Shown here in pieces: positions 34,591 through 43,300 of a stretch of DNA of 64,000 nucleotides. The notes beneath the pieces are model-generated. The model did no database searches. It worked only from the letters and a program-made list of their open reading frames with translations, and was not told the DNA's origin. Source of the DNA: an uncultured Dehalococcoidia bacterium (GTDB lineage Bacteria > Chloroflexota > Dehalococcoidia > Lucifugimonadales > UBA3495); NCBI GenBank assembly GCA_958296225.1, contig OY282456.1:868001-932000 (forward strand). The letters are read 5' to 3'. Both the position numbers and the translations under genes were made by a program. Within the stretch, counting starts at the first letter, position 1. Each line of letters starts with the position of its first letter.

Positions 34591-34878
34591 ATGGGACTGC
34601 TTTACGACTTGGAAACCCGGCTGGAGCAGCAGATACCCGTCCAGCTGCAGCAGTCGTTGCAGCAGGCTTTGGATGATTACCAGCCCCTCTGCCCGGACTG
34701 CGGTTTAGCGATGCACCGGCATCATCGCTATGCCCGCACTATCACCACCCGCTACGGGGCAATTCGGTTGCAGATGCCCGTGTTCCGCTGCGGCCAGTGC
34801 GGCCGGATGGCCAGCGGCGCCGACCTGCTGGGCGAAGCAGAGCGTCATCAAAGGTACTCAAAAAAACCCGCGAACTAG
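34591..34878 (+). CDS. Transposase orfA, copy 2
   Basis: 95-aa zinc-ribbon protein nearly identical to that of copy 1. ATG 34591 follows GGAGGGAGGGA. The seven-A site at 34860-34866 is read TCA AAA AAA CCC in this frame and fits the A AAA AAA slippery heptamer for -1 frameshifting. Confidence 0.75.
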   Translation: MGLLYDLETRLEQQIPVQLQQSLQQALDDYQPLCPDCGLAMHRHHRYARTITTRYGAIRLQMPVFRCGQCGRMASGADLLGEAERHQRYSKKPAN

Positions 34879-35573
34879 CCATCAAACTGGCGGCGCAGGG
34901 GTTGAGCTACGCCCAGAGCGGCCAGTGGTTCGGGTTCGTTAAAAGCGCTATGTGCCGCTGGCTGCGACGGGAGCCAATAGCGCAGCCGGAGTTGCGGGGG
35001 CGGGTGTTGGAGCTCGACGGATTGTGGACCAGAACGCGGGCCGGAGCTACGGAATTGAAGGTCATCCGAGATGAAAACGGCGTGGCTCTGGGGTCCTTTG
35101 GAGGTTGGGCAGGGGTGATTGACCAGGCCTGGCGGCAGGGAGCGGTTCAGCCAACGCACCTGGTGAGCGACGGGGATGCGGCCATCGCCGCGGGCATCCG
35201 GATGGTCTATGGCCGGCAAGCGCCCCACCAGCTCTGCCATTTTCACCTGCTGCGGGAGTACCGGCGGAACATTGGGGAGACTGGTTGGCGGGAGGCGCGG
35301 CGACTGCTGGCGTCGTCCGGCCTGGCGGAGGCCCGGGGCTATGCGGCGCGGGTGGCCGCGTTGACCGGAGGCCAGGGGACGTACTGGTGTCGGAAAGCCC
35401 TGGAGAAAGGACTGCGCCATTTGGCCACCGGGCAAGCGCGATTCAAGACAACCTCCCCTTTGGAACGGCACAACCGGGAGTTGCGGCGGCGGGAAAGAAT
35501 GGGCACGGTATGGACACCGCACAACCTGCTGGTATTGCTCCAAAACCGGGGCCTGCTCAACCAAACCACCTAA
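34797..35573 (+). CDS. Transposase orfB, copy 2
   Basis: DDE catalytic half: LDGLWTRTRAGATELK, THLVSDGDAAIAAGI and SPLERHNRELRRRERMG carry the acidic triad. The frame is open from 34797 and overlaps orfA by 82 nt; after the slip at 34866 it continues ACC CGC GAA. It ends NQTT just inside the right inverted repeat. Confidence 0.78.
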   Translation: MRPDGQRRRPAGRSRASSKVLKKTRELAIKLAAQGLSYAQSGQWFGFVKSAMCRWLRREPIAQPELRGRVLELDGLWTRTRAGATELKVIRDENGVALGSFGGWAGVIDQAWRQGAVQPTHLVSDGDAAIAAGIRMVYGRQAPHQLCHFHLLREYRRNIGETGWREARRLLASSGLAEARGYAARVAALTGGQGTYWCRKALEKGLRHLATGQARFKTTSPLERHNRELRRRERMGTVWTPHNLLVLLQNRGLLNQTT

Positions 35574-35604
35574 AGCGGAACGCTGCCGTTGCCGTTGATA
35601 TTAG

Positions 35605-35631
35605 TTGACAGAATAAACTTTATCGTATAAT
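35605..35631 (+). promoter_or_regulatory. Promoter of first binding-protein gene
   Basis: Perfect TTGACA (35605-35610) and TATAAT (35626-35631) with a short 15-bp spacer. It begins 17 bp after the insertion sequence, so the element's arrival did not remove it. Confidence 0.6.
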
Positions 35632-35683
35632 CTGGCGCGACTTTGCGCGTATTACCACCATCGTGAACCTGAGGAGGGTTGAT

Positions 35684-37573
35684 ATGACGAATCACCTCAA
35701 ACCGACCCTTATTGCCGGCATTGCCGCCGCGGCGCTGCTGCTGGCCGGGATTGCCTGCGGCGGGGCGGAGGCGCCGGCGCCGGCAGCTACGGCCGCTCCC
35801 GCACCGGAGGCTACTTCCGCGCCGGCGGCGCAAGCGCCGGCGGCCGACCCGACACCTACGTTCACTCCCCCGCCCGATGCTACACTGCGGCCTACCAACA
35901 CGCCGGTGCCTACCGCCGTGGCCCGCGTCGTGGCTACGCCCACTCCCAGCGCGGCCGGCCCCAAGTATGGGGGAACGGTTCGGATGTCGGCCTACGCCGA
36001 TACTAAAGACTGGGACCCCCTGGGTTCGGCCTCGCTGTCCAGCGTGATTTCCTACTCCCAGCTCTATAACCAGATTACGCAGTTCGACACCACCAACACC
36101 CAGGAGGTGGTGGGCGACCTGGCCGAAAGTTGGAACGTTAGCGCCGACGGCCAGGTGTACACCTTTCGGATTCACGAAGGCGTCAACTGGCACGACGGCC
36201 GGCCCCTGACGGTGGATGACATAGTTTTCTCGATGCGACGCTACGCCAACCCCTGCAACAGCACAGGACGCTCCGGCCTCTGGCGAAACTACGCCGTGCG
36301 GATGGAAGTGGTCAATGTCACCGAGAAGGCCGACTGCACGCCCACCAACGCCGACGCCGTGGTGCGCGCCGTGGACGACCGCACCGTGGAGTTCAACCTG
36401 GCGTTCGCTTCCGGCGCTTTCGTCAAGTTCCTGTCGGTGGACTACGTAAAGATTCTGCCCCGGCACCTGCTGGAAGATGAATCGGTTGACCTCAACCAGG
36501 GCGAGCACGTGGTCAACAACAACTCCGGCTCCGGCCCCTTCATCCTGGAAGAGTACCGCTCCGGCAACTCTTACTTCGTCAACAAGAACCCCGGCTATTT
36601 CAAGGAAGGACGGCCCTATTTCGACCGCATTGAACACTACATCATCACCCAGCCGGCCACGCTCATTGCCCAGATTGAGGCGCGGCAGATTGACATGGCC
36701 AACGCCGGCTCCACCAACCTGGAGGCCAACGAGTATTACGAGCTGGAACGCATCACCGACGGCGACTACGTGGCGCACGACATCCTGGCCGGCGGCAACT
36801 ACGGCCTGATGCTGAACGTCAAGAAGGACCCCTTCAAAGACCACCGGGTGCGCCGGGCCATTTTCCTGGCCGTGGACCGGCAGAAAGTCAACGAACGGGC
36901 CTTCGGCGGCGCCGGCGTAACCTACTGCCCGCTGATGGGTCTGGCCCACGACCTGCGGGAGTGCGACGACTGGCCCGGCCTGCGTCCCAAAGACACCCCC
37001 GGCGGCCAGGAAGACCTGGCCGAAGCCAGGCAGCTGATGGCGGAAGCCGGTTACGCCAACGGGTTTGAGGTTCAGTACACGGTGCGGCAGGTGGGTTCCT
37101 ACCCGCAACAATGCTCGGTTATCAAGCAGGATTTGGAGGAGTATCTGGGCATCACGGGAGCCATCGAGACCCTGCCCAGCGCCGCCGGCTATGCCAAGTA
37201 CGGCACCTCGCGCCCCGCCGACGCGGAGGGGGATTGGGAAATCAGCTGCCAGGGCGAGGGGATGGTAGTGCCCGACCCCGACGCCATCTACGGCGGCGTC
37301 TATCTCCCCGGCGCGACCCGCAATTACACCGACTGGTCGCACCCCAAGGTTACCGAATGGTTCGAGGCCCAAAAGGTGGAACTGGACCCGGACAAGCGCC
37401 GTGAAATCAACAAGGAAGCCGAGCTCTGGCTCGCCGGGTTTGAGGACAACCACTGGGTCAACCTGCTGCTCGGCCAGCTCTTCTGGATTGTGCACAAGGA
37501 CATCAAGGGCTTCAACGCGCCCATCACGGTGCAGTACGGCTTCAAGCACGAAGACCTGTGGCTGGATCGCTAG
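35684..37573 (+). CDS. ABC transporter substrate-binding lipoprotein, family 5 (paralogue 1)
   Basis: 629-aa extracytoplasmic solute-binding protein of the peptide/nickel (SBP_bac_5) family. The lipobox LAGIAC puts the lipidated Cys at 25. A Pro/Thr/Ala linker runs to about 95. The binding domain follows with GGTVRMSAYADTKDWDPL, the family segments YTFRIHEGVNWHDGRPLTVDDIVFSMRRYANPCN, NNSGSGPFILEEYRSGNSYF and VRRAIFLAVDRQKVNERAF. AGGAGGG precedes ATG 35684. It is the first of three paralogues before two permease genes; a hairpin terminator and a 578-bp transposon derivative separate it from the second. Confidence 0.88.
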   Translation: MTNHLKPTLIAGIAAAALLLAGIACGGAEAPAPAATAAPAPEATSAPAAQAPAADPTPTFTPPPDATLRPTNTPVPTAVARVVATPTPSAAGPKYGGTVRMSAYADTKDWDPLGSASLSSVISYSQLYNQITQFDTTNTQEVVGDLAESWNVSADGQVYTFRIHEGVNWHDGRPLTVDDIVFSMRRYANPCNSTGRSGLWRNYAVRMEVVNVTEKADCTPTNADAVVRAVDDRTVEFNLAFASGAFVKFLSVDYVKILPRHLLEDESVDLNQGEHVVNNNSGSGPFILEEYRSGNSYFVNKNPGYFKEGRPYFDRIEHYIITQPATLIAQIEARQIDMANAGSTNLEANEYYELERITDGDYVAHDILAGGNYGLMLNVKKDPFKDHRVRRAIFLAVDRQKVNERAFGGAGVTYCPLMGLAHDLRECDDWPGLRPKDTPGGQEDLAEARQLMAEAGYANGFEVQYTVRQVGSYPQQCSVIKQDLEEYLGITGAIETLPSAAGYAKYGTSRPADAEGDWEISCQGEGMVVPDPDAIYGGVYLPGATRNYTDWSHPKVTEWFEAQKVELDPDKRREINKEAELWLAGFEDNHWVNLLLGQLFWIVHKDIKGFNAPITVQYGFKHEDLWLDR

Positions 37574-37596
37574 GGCAAAGCACAGGCCGCGTTTGC

Positions 37597-37625
37597 GCCG
37601 GGGCGACGTTATGCGTCGCCCCGGC
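37597..37625 (+). terminator. Hairpin after first binding-protein gene
   Basis: Perfect 12-bp stem (GCCGGGGCGACG) with a TTATG loop, 24 bp after the stop. Only a weak T-rich tail follows. It belongs to the GGGCGAC hairpin family seen repeatedly in the window. Confidence 0.5.
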
Positions 37626-37692
37626 TGCTGTTATCACGAACCTGCGCAGCGCCGTAAAATCATCGCCCCGGCCGGAAAGCGGCGGCGCGCGA

Positions 37693-38270
37693 GGTAGCGT
37701 TCCGTTTCAGGTGGTTTGGTTGTTCCTCTGAGGTGGTGGGCTGGGTTCACCGGCGATGCTCCTTGCTGGTTCAGGTGGTCGGGGTTACGGTTCAGGCTAT
37801 CGGGGTTCAGGTGGTTGGCGGGATACGGTGGGCGAGCCAGAGGTTACCGGTCATTGTCAGCCCCACGGCCGGGGGATTTACGCAAAGTTTTGCTCCGATG
37901 GTTCGTGAACTGCGCTTTAAGGCGCAGCCACGCAGCGCGGTGGCAGTCGCTGTTGGCCGGTTAGACCGTACTCGCGTAAGCATTGGACGAGGGGTCTCCA
38001 CGACGCCGGTATGCGATTTTGTGCTGACTGGCCGTTGACGACCGGTTGACCTCTGGCTGGACTGAGATTCACGTGATAGATTGCAGTATAGTACCGATGT
38101 TCGCGGTTGTCAAAGGGGGGTTGTCAGTGGGCCGGGGCAGGGGCAAAGTGCGGGGGGCAGGTTTTGCGGGCGCCGGAGCGGGAGGGCTACTCCTCTCCCA
38201 ACCCTCTCCCACAAGGGGAGAGGGCTTTAATGACTTGCAAAACCCCGACCGCCGGCAACGGAACGCTGCC
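37693..38270. mobile_element. 578-bp nonautonomous transposon with 9-bp target duplication
   Basis: Starts GGTAGCGTTCCGTTTCAGG and ends CAACGGAACGCTGCC, the inverted ends of the insertion-sequence family. It is flanked by a perfect 9-bp direct repeat GGCGCGCGA (37684-37692 and 38271-38279). It has no transposase and no believable gene; frames inside are low-complexity. Its last 149 bp also occur at 30450-30596. Confidence 0.78.
38122..38270. repeat. Dispersed repeat, copy 2
   Basis: Right-end segment of the 578-bp element, matching 30450-30596 with a few changes and small indels. It contains a C/T-rich then G/A-rich hairpin (CCCTCTCCC...GGGGAGAGGG). Confidence 0.7.
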
Positions 38271-38286
38271 GGCGCGCGAACCGTCC

Positions 38287-38315
38287 TTGACAGGCTATCA
38301 TCTCTCCCATAGGAT
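38287..38315 (+). promoter_or_regulatory. Promoter of second binding-protein gene
   Basis: TTGACA (38287-38292), a 17-bp spacer, and TAGGAT (38310-38315). The predicted leader is about 100 nt. It lies just outside the 578-bp transposon. Confidence 0.65.
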
Positions 38316-38421
38316 AGTTCGGGCTGTGCCGAAGCTCTCCTGTAAAGGCTGGATTATGGCTCAATACGGACGCTTTCGGTTACTTCAATAACCCTTAACC
38401 CTTGCGGAGGATTCCCGATAA

Positions 38422-40296
38422 ATGTTGTCTATCCCTGGAACAAAGCTAACCGTCGCCGTTGCCGCCGCTGCTCTCCTCAGCGTTGGAATTGCCTGCGGCG
38501 GGGCTGAAGCGCCCGCACCAACCACACCCGCTGATACCACTACCACCACTGCCGCGCCCGCTCCCGAGCAGCCGACGGCGCCTGCCGACACCCCTACTCC
38601 GCCGCCGCTGGCGACACAGCGGCCGACCAACACTCCCGCGCCTACCGTGGTGGCCCGCACCGCCCCCACCCCTCTGCCCAGCAGCTCACCGCGGAGCGGC
38701 GGACTGGTGCGTATGGCGGCCTATGCCGACACCAAAGACTGGGACCCGCTGGGTTCCGCCTCCACGTCCAGCGTGATTTCCTACTCGCAGCTGTACAACC
38801 AGCTGGTGCAGTTCGATACCACCAACACCAATGAGGTTATGCCCGACCTGGTGGAGAGCTGGAGCCTCAATCCGGACGGCACCGTTTATACCTTCCGTCT
38901 CCGCGATGACGTGCAATGGAACGATGGAATGCCGCTGACCGTTGAAGACGCGCACTATACCTTCGTGCGCTACGGCAACCCCTGCAACAGCACGGGACGC
39001 TCCGGCCTGTGGCGTCGCTACACAGTGCCGATTGAGGTGGCCGACCGTGAGGGCGGCGACTGCACCCCGGTCAATGCCGACGCGGCGGTGCGCGTCGTTG
39101 ATGACCAGACCATTGAGTTCAACCTGGCCTTCGCGTCCGGCGCGTTCATCAAGTTCCTGGCCATTGACTACGTGAAGATTCTGCCCAAGCACCTGCTGGA
39201 ACAGGACATCGACCTCAATCTGGCCGAGAACATCCTCAAGCACAACTCCGGTTCCGGCCCGTTCATCCTGGAGTCGTACCAGTCCGGCAACTCCTACTTC
39301 GTGAACCGCAACCCCGGCTACTTCAAGGAAGGACGCCCTTACCTCGACCGGATTGAACACTACATCATCACCACGCCGGCCACGGCGCAGGCGCAGGTGG
39401 AAGCGCGGCAGATTGATATGGCCAACGCCGCCACGATGAACCTGACGGCGCCGGAGTATTACGCGCTGGAGGAACGCACCAACAGCGAGTACGTAGCCCA
39501 CGACATCTTTGGCGGCGCTACGCGCGGCTTTATGATTAACGTGAAGCGCGAGCCGTTCAGCGACCACCGGGTGCGCCAGGCCCTCAACCTGGCCGTGGAC
39601 CGCCAGAAGCACAACGCCCGCGGCCTGCACAACGCCGGCCGGGGCCACTGCCCGCTGGTGGGGATGGCCAACACCCTGGAAGAATGCGCTACCTGGCCCG
39701 GTATGCGCCCCAAGGATACCCCCGGCGGCCAGGAAGACATTGCCCGGGCCCGGGAATTGCTGGCGGAAGCCGGATATCCCGACGGGTTTGAAGTTACCTA
39801 CACCGTGCGGCAGGTAGGCACTTACGTGGACGAGTGCTCCGTCATCAAGCAGGATTTGGAAGACTACCTGAACATTCGCGGCGCCATTGAGGTTCTGCCC
39901 AGCGCCGCCGGCTATGCCAAGTACGGCACTTCCCGCCCCGCCGACGCCAGAGGCGATTGGGAGCTGAGCTGCCAGGCCGACGGTATGACCGTCCTTGACC
40001 CCGACGCCATCTACGGCGGCATTTTCCTCAAGGGCGGCACCCGCAACTACACCGACTGGGAAGCCCCAGAAATCAACGACTGGTTTGAGGCCCAAAAGGT
40101 GGAACTGGACCCGGAAAAGCGCCGGGAAATCAACAAGGAAGCGGAACGCTGGCTGCACGAATTCTCCAACAACCACTGGGTCAGCCTGACCCTGGGGCAG
40201 AACTTCTGGGTCGTCCACCAGGACATCAAGGGCTTCGTCGCCCCCCAGACGGTGCAGTACGGGTTCAAGCATGAAGACCTGTGGCTGGACCGCTAG
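38422..40296 (+). CDS. ABC transporter substrate-binding lipoprotein, family 5 (paralogue 2)
   Basis: 624-aa paralogue of the preceding gene with the same layout: signal and lipobox (SVGIAC), Pro/Thr/Ala linker, then a family-5 domain (MAAYADTKDWDPLGS, DDVQWNDGMPLTVEDAHYTFVRYGNPCN, HNSGSGPFILESYQSGNSYF, VRQALNLAVDRQKHNARG). The C-terminal half is highly similar to paralogue 1 (LPSAAGYAKYGTSRPAD, WFEAQKVELDPEKRREINKEAE). GGAGG precedes the ATG. The next paralogue starts 51 nt after its stop, so the two are likely co-transcribed with the permeases. Confidence 0.88.
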   Translation: MLSIPGTKLTVAVAAAALLSVGIACGGAEAPAPTTPADTTTTTAAPAPEQPTAPADTPTPPPLATQRPTNTPAPTVVARTAPTPLPSSSPRSGGLVRMAAYADTKDWDPLGSASTSSVISYSQLYNQLVQFDTTNTNEVMPDLVESWSLNPDGTVYTFRLRDDVQWNDGMPLTVEDAHYTFVRYGNPCNSTGRSGLWRRYTVPIEVADREGGDCTPVNADAAVRVVDDQTIEFNLAFASGAFIKFLAIDYVKILPKHLLEQDIDLNLAENILKHNSGSGPFILESYQSGNSYFVNRNPGYFKEGRPYLDRIEHYIITTPATAQAQVEARQIDMANAATMNLTAPEYYALEERTNSEYVAHDIFGGATRGFMINVKREPFSDHRVRQALNLAVDRQKHNARGLHNAGRGHCPLVGMANTLEECATWPGMRPKDTPGGQEDIARARELLAEAGYPDGFEVTYTVRQVGTYVDECSVIKQDLEDYLNIRGAIEVLPSAAGYAKYGTSRPADARGDWELSCQADGMTVLDPDAIYGGIFLKGGTRNYTDWEAPEINDWFEAQKVELDPEKRREINKEAERWLHEFSNNHWVSLTLGQNFWVVHQDIKGFVAPQTVQYGFKHEDLWLDR

Positions 40297-40347
40297 GCTG
40301 GGCCGCCGACACTGCAATTCCGCAACCGGAACGAGAGGCACGACGCA

Positions 40348-42243
40348 ATGCGACTGAAAATGAAACCGACGCTGCCGGCCAGCATAGCCGCCGGCGCAAC
40401 CATCCTGATTGCCGTCGCCTGCGGCGGGGCCGGGGAACCGGCGCCCACCGCCCCGGCGGCGCCCGCGGCCACCACCGGAGCGGCCGCGGCTACTGCGGCG
40501 CCGGCGGCTCCCGCTGCCGCCGCCAACCCGACGCCAACCTTTACGCCGCCACCCCAGGCTACCATCCGGCCCACCAATACCCCCGTTGCCGAGTACGAGG
40601 CCCGCATCGCGCCCACCCCGATGCCCAGCGGCCCGCCCCGGCAGGGCGGCACCGTCCGAATGTCCGCCTATGCCGATACCAAAGACTGGGACCCGCTGGG
40701 TTCCGCTTCTCTGTCCAGCGTCATCTCTTACTCCCAGCTCTACAACCAGCTGGTGCACTACAACAGCATTGAAACCGACCAGGTGGAAGGCGACCTGGCT
40801 ACCGACTGGCAGGTTAGCGCCGATGGCCTGACCTACACCTTCAACCTGCACGACAACATCCGGTGGAACGACGGCGAACCGCTGACCGCCGACGATGTGG
40901 CGTACAGTTTCCTGCGCTACGCCAACCCCTGCAACCCCGCCGGGCGTTCCGGCCTCTGGCGTCAGTACGCCGTGCCGCTGCAAGTCGCCGACCGGGAGGC
41001 CAACGACTGCACCCCTACCAACGCGGACGACGTAATCAGAGCCGTTGACGACCGCACCGTTGAGTTTTCCCTGCGCTTCCCCTCCGGCGCGTTCATCAAG
41101 TTCATGGCCGTGGACTACGCCAAAGTCCTGCCCAAACACCTTTTGGAGCAGGGCGTTGACCTCAACCTGTCCGAAAACATCATCAAGCACAACTCCGGCT
41201 CCGGCCCTTTCATCCTGGAACAGTATTCGTCGGGCAATTCCTACTTCGTCAACCGCAACGAAAACTACTTCAAATCCGGCAAGCCCTACTTTGACCGCAT
41301 TGAACACTTCATCATCGTGGACACCGCCACCCTCACCGCCCAGATTGAGGGCCGCAACATTGATATGATGAACGGCGGCTTCTCCAACCTCACGCCCCGG
41401 GAGTACCTGGAGCTGGAACAGCGGATGAAGGGCGAGTACGTGATGCACGAGTTCCCGCCCTCCGGCAACTGGGGCTTGATGATGAACGTCAAGCGTGGGC
41501 CTTTCCAGGACCCCCGCGTCCGCAAAGCGGTGCATCTGGTCATTGACCGCGACGACCTCAACGAAAAAATCTGGGACAGCACCGCCGGCATCGCCTGCCC
41601 CCTGGGCGGTATGGGCCATTCCTTTGACGAGTGCTACACCTGGCCCGGCATCCGTCCCAAAGACAGCCCCGGCGGGCAGGAAGACCTGGCCGAAGCCAAA
41701 CGCCTGATGGCCGAAGCCGGCTACCCCAACGGCTTTGAAACAACCTACACCGCCCGCCAGGTGGCCGGCTATCCCAAGCAGTGCCAGGTGCTCAAGCAGC
41801 AGCTGGAAACCGGCCTCGGCATCACCGGCGACATTGAAACCCTGCCCAGCGCCGCCGGTTATGCCAAGTACGGCACCTCACGCTCGCCGGACTCCGCCGG
41901 CGATTGGAAAGTCGCCTGCCAGGGCGAGGGCATGGTCGTTCTTGACCCCGACGCCCTCTACGGCGGCATCTACAACAAGGGCGGCACCCGTAACTACACC
42001 GACTGGACGAACCCGCGGGTGGAAAACTGGTTTGAAGACCAGAAGACCGAGCAGAACCCGGAGAAACGGCGCGACATCAACAAGGAAGCCGAACTCTGGC
42101 TCGTTGACTTCTCCGACAACCACTGGGTCAACCTGGGCTGGAACCGCTTCTTCTGGATTGTCCACCGCGACATCAAAGGGTTCCATCCCCCGACGACGGT
42201 GCAGTATTTCTTCAAATACGAAGACTACTGGCTCGACCGTTAG
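40348..42243 (+). CDS. ABC transporter substrate-binding lipoprotein, family 5 (paralogue 3)
   Basis: 631-aa third paralogue. The signal ends in a lipobox-like IAVAC, then the same linker and domain order. It is more divergent around the central region (IVDTATLTAQIEGRNIDMMNGGFSNLTPREYLELEQRMKGEYVMHEFPPSGNWGLMM in short stretches), suggesting a different ligand. It lies directly upstream of the two permease genes. The motif LPSAAGYAKYGTS is kept in all three proteins. Confidence 0.88.
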   Translation: MRLKMKPTLPASIAAGATILIAVACGGAGEPAPTAPAAPAATTGAAAATAAPAAPAAAANPTPTFTPPPQATIRPTNTPVAEYEARIAPTPMPSGPPRQGGTVRMSAYADTKDWDPLGSASLSSVISYSQLYNQLVHYNSIETDQVEGDLATDWQVSADGLTYTFNLHDNIRWNDGEPLTADDVAYSFLRYANPCNPAGRSGLWRQYAVPLQVADREANDCTPTNADDVIRAVDDRTVEFSLRFPSGAFIKFMAVDYAKVLPKHLLEQGVDLNLSENIIKHNSGSGPFILEQYSSGNSYFVNRNENYFKSGKPYFDRIEHFIIVDTATLTAQIEGRNIDMMNGGFSNLTPREYLELEQRMKGEYVMHEFPPSGNWGLMMNVKRGPFQDPRVRKAVHLVIDRDDLNEKIWDSTAGIACPLGGMGHSFDECYTWPGIRPKDSPGGQEDLAEAKRLMAEAGYPNGFETTYTARQVAGYPKQCQVLKQQLETGLGITGDIETLPSAAGYAKYGTSRSPDSAGDWKVACQGEGMVVLDPDALYGGIYNKGGTRNYTDWTNPRVENWFEDQKTEQNPEKRRDINKEAELWLVDFSDNHWVNLGWNRFFWIVHRDIKGFHPPTTVQYFFKYEDYWLDR

Positions 42244-42295
42244 CCGCCGGAACCGCACAACCAAAACCGCCACGAACCCGGGCTGAAGTGTTCTA

Positions 42296-43249
42296 ATGAG
42301 ACAGTACGCAATTAAACGCATTGGCTTGTTCATTCCCACGGTGCTGCTGGTTACCGTCATCGTCTTTGTGGTGATGCGGCTGATACCGGGCGACCCGGCC
42401 CTGGCCATCCTCAGCGCGGACGATGCCGCCTACACCGAGCAGGAACTGGCCGAACTGCGCGCCGAACTTGGCACCGACCGGCCCATCGTCGTTCAGTATT
42501 TTGAATGGATGAGCGGCTTGCTACGGGGCGACTTCGGCACGTCCTTCTGGTGGAACGGGCCGGTTATGGACCGGCTGGGCGAGCGGATTCCCGTAACCAT
42601 CGAGCTGGCCATTCTGGGTATCGCGCTGGCAGTAATCTGCGCCGTGCCATTGGGGGTGCTTTCGGCCATCAAACCGGACAGCCCCATTGACTACGTATCG
42701 CGGGTATTCACGCTGGTCGGCATTTCCATACCGACATTTTTCAGCGGCATTTTGCTGACGCTGCTGCTGATTCGCGCCTTCGGGTGGCTGCCGCCGCTGG
42801 GCTACGAAAACATCTGGGATGACCCGTGGAACAACGTCAAACAGATGATGCTGCCGGCCCTGGCCCTGGGTTTCTACGATATGGCTTTCATCGCCAGGGT
42901 TACGCGGTCGTCTATGATGGAGATTCTGCGGGAAGACTATATGCGAACCGCCCGTTCCAAGGGTCTGGCAGAGCGCCTGGTGCTTTCCCGGCACGGCCTG
43001 AAGAACGCGGTTTTGCCCATCCTCACTATCTCCGGCTGGCAGTTCGGGCGGTTGTTCGGCGGCACGGTCATCATTGAGCGCATTTTCCTGATACCGGGCA
43101 TCGGCCAGCTGCTGATTGACGCCGTGTTCCAGCGGGACTTCCCGACCATCCAGGCCATCATCGTCATTGTTGCCGTGTCCATCGTCATCATCAACCTGCT
43201 GGTTGACCTGCTTTACGGATGGCTGGACCCGCGCATTCGTTACGCCTAG
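42296..43249 (+). CDS. dppB: Peptide/nickel-type ABC permease, DppB-like
   Basis: 317-aa inner-membrane permease with about six helices. The N-terminal signature RLIPGDPALAIL and the extracytoplasmic segment LGTDRPIVVQYFEWMSGLLRGDFGTSF are typical of DppB/OppB. The coupling-helix region reads DYMRTARSKGLAERLVLSRHGLKNAVLPILT. It lies 52 nt after the third binding-protein gene. No ATP-binding subunit is encoded in the window. Confidence 0.92.
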   Translation: MRQYAIKRIGLFIPTVLLVTVIVFVVMRLIPGDPALAILSADDAAYTEQELAELRAELGTDRPIVVQYFEWMSGLLRGDFGTSFWWNGPVMDRLGERIPVTIELAILGIALAVICAVPLGVLSAIKPDSPIDYVSRVFTLVGISIPTFFSGILLTLLLIRAFGWLPPLGYENIWDDPWNNVKQMMLPALALGFYDMAFIARVTRSSMMEILREDYMRTARSKGLAERLVLSRHGLKNAVLPILTISGWQFGRLFGGTVIIERIFLIPGIGQLLIDAVFQRDFPTIQAIIVIVAVSIVIINLLVDLLYGWLDPRIRYA

Positions 43250-43300
43250 CCCCACGCTTCCGGTTGGAATGACCCGCATCAAGTCATTGGAGTATTTACG

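Larger units (their letters stand above)
29374..35587. mobile_element. Putative composite transposon carrying R-M and PIN genes
   Basis: Two same-length copies of one insertion sequence in opposite orientation enclose 4.06 kb holding a type IIG-like restriction-modification gene and a PIN-domain gene. Outer and inner flanks show no shared target duplication, so unit mobility is inferred from structure only. Confidence 0.5.
34512..35587 (+). mobile_element. Insertion sequence, copy 2
   Basis: 1076-bp element, same length and gene order as copy 1 but on the plus strand. The left end GGTAGCGTTCCGTTTTAGG is intact; the right end has two changes (CTAAAGCGGAACGCTGCC). A few scattered substitutions separate the copies (for example ELDG versus MDG in orfB). 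No target duplication is seen. Confidence 0.82.

Noticed and set aside
29374..35587. Target-site duplications of the two full insertion sequences or of the composite unit
   Set aside because: I compared 9-10 bp on all four borders, including the inverted-recombination pairing, and found no match, so mobility of the unit stays an inference.
37716..38038. Genes inside the 578-bp transposon
   Set aside because: Frames come from GGT/GTT-rich repeats, have no ribosome sites and resemble no transposase.
38686..41619. 977-codon open frame on the minus strand (and similar long antisense frames at 20587-22536, 31318-32655 and 45760-46875)
   Set aside because: Shadows of GC-rich genes on the other strand; no ribosome sites, biased low-complexity composition and no family motifs.
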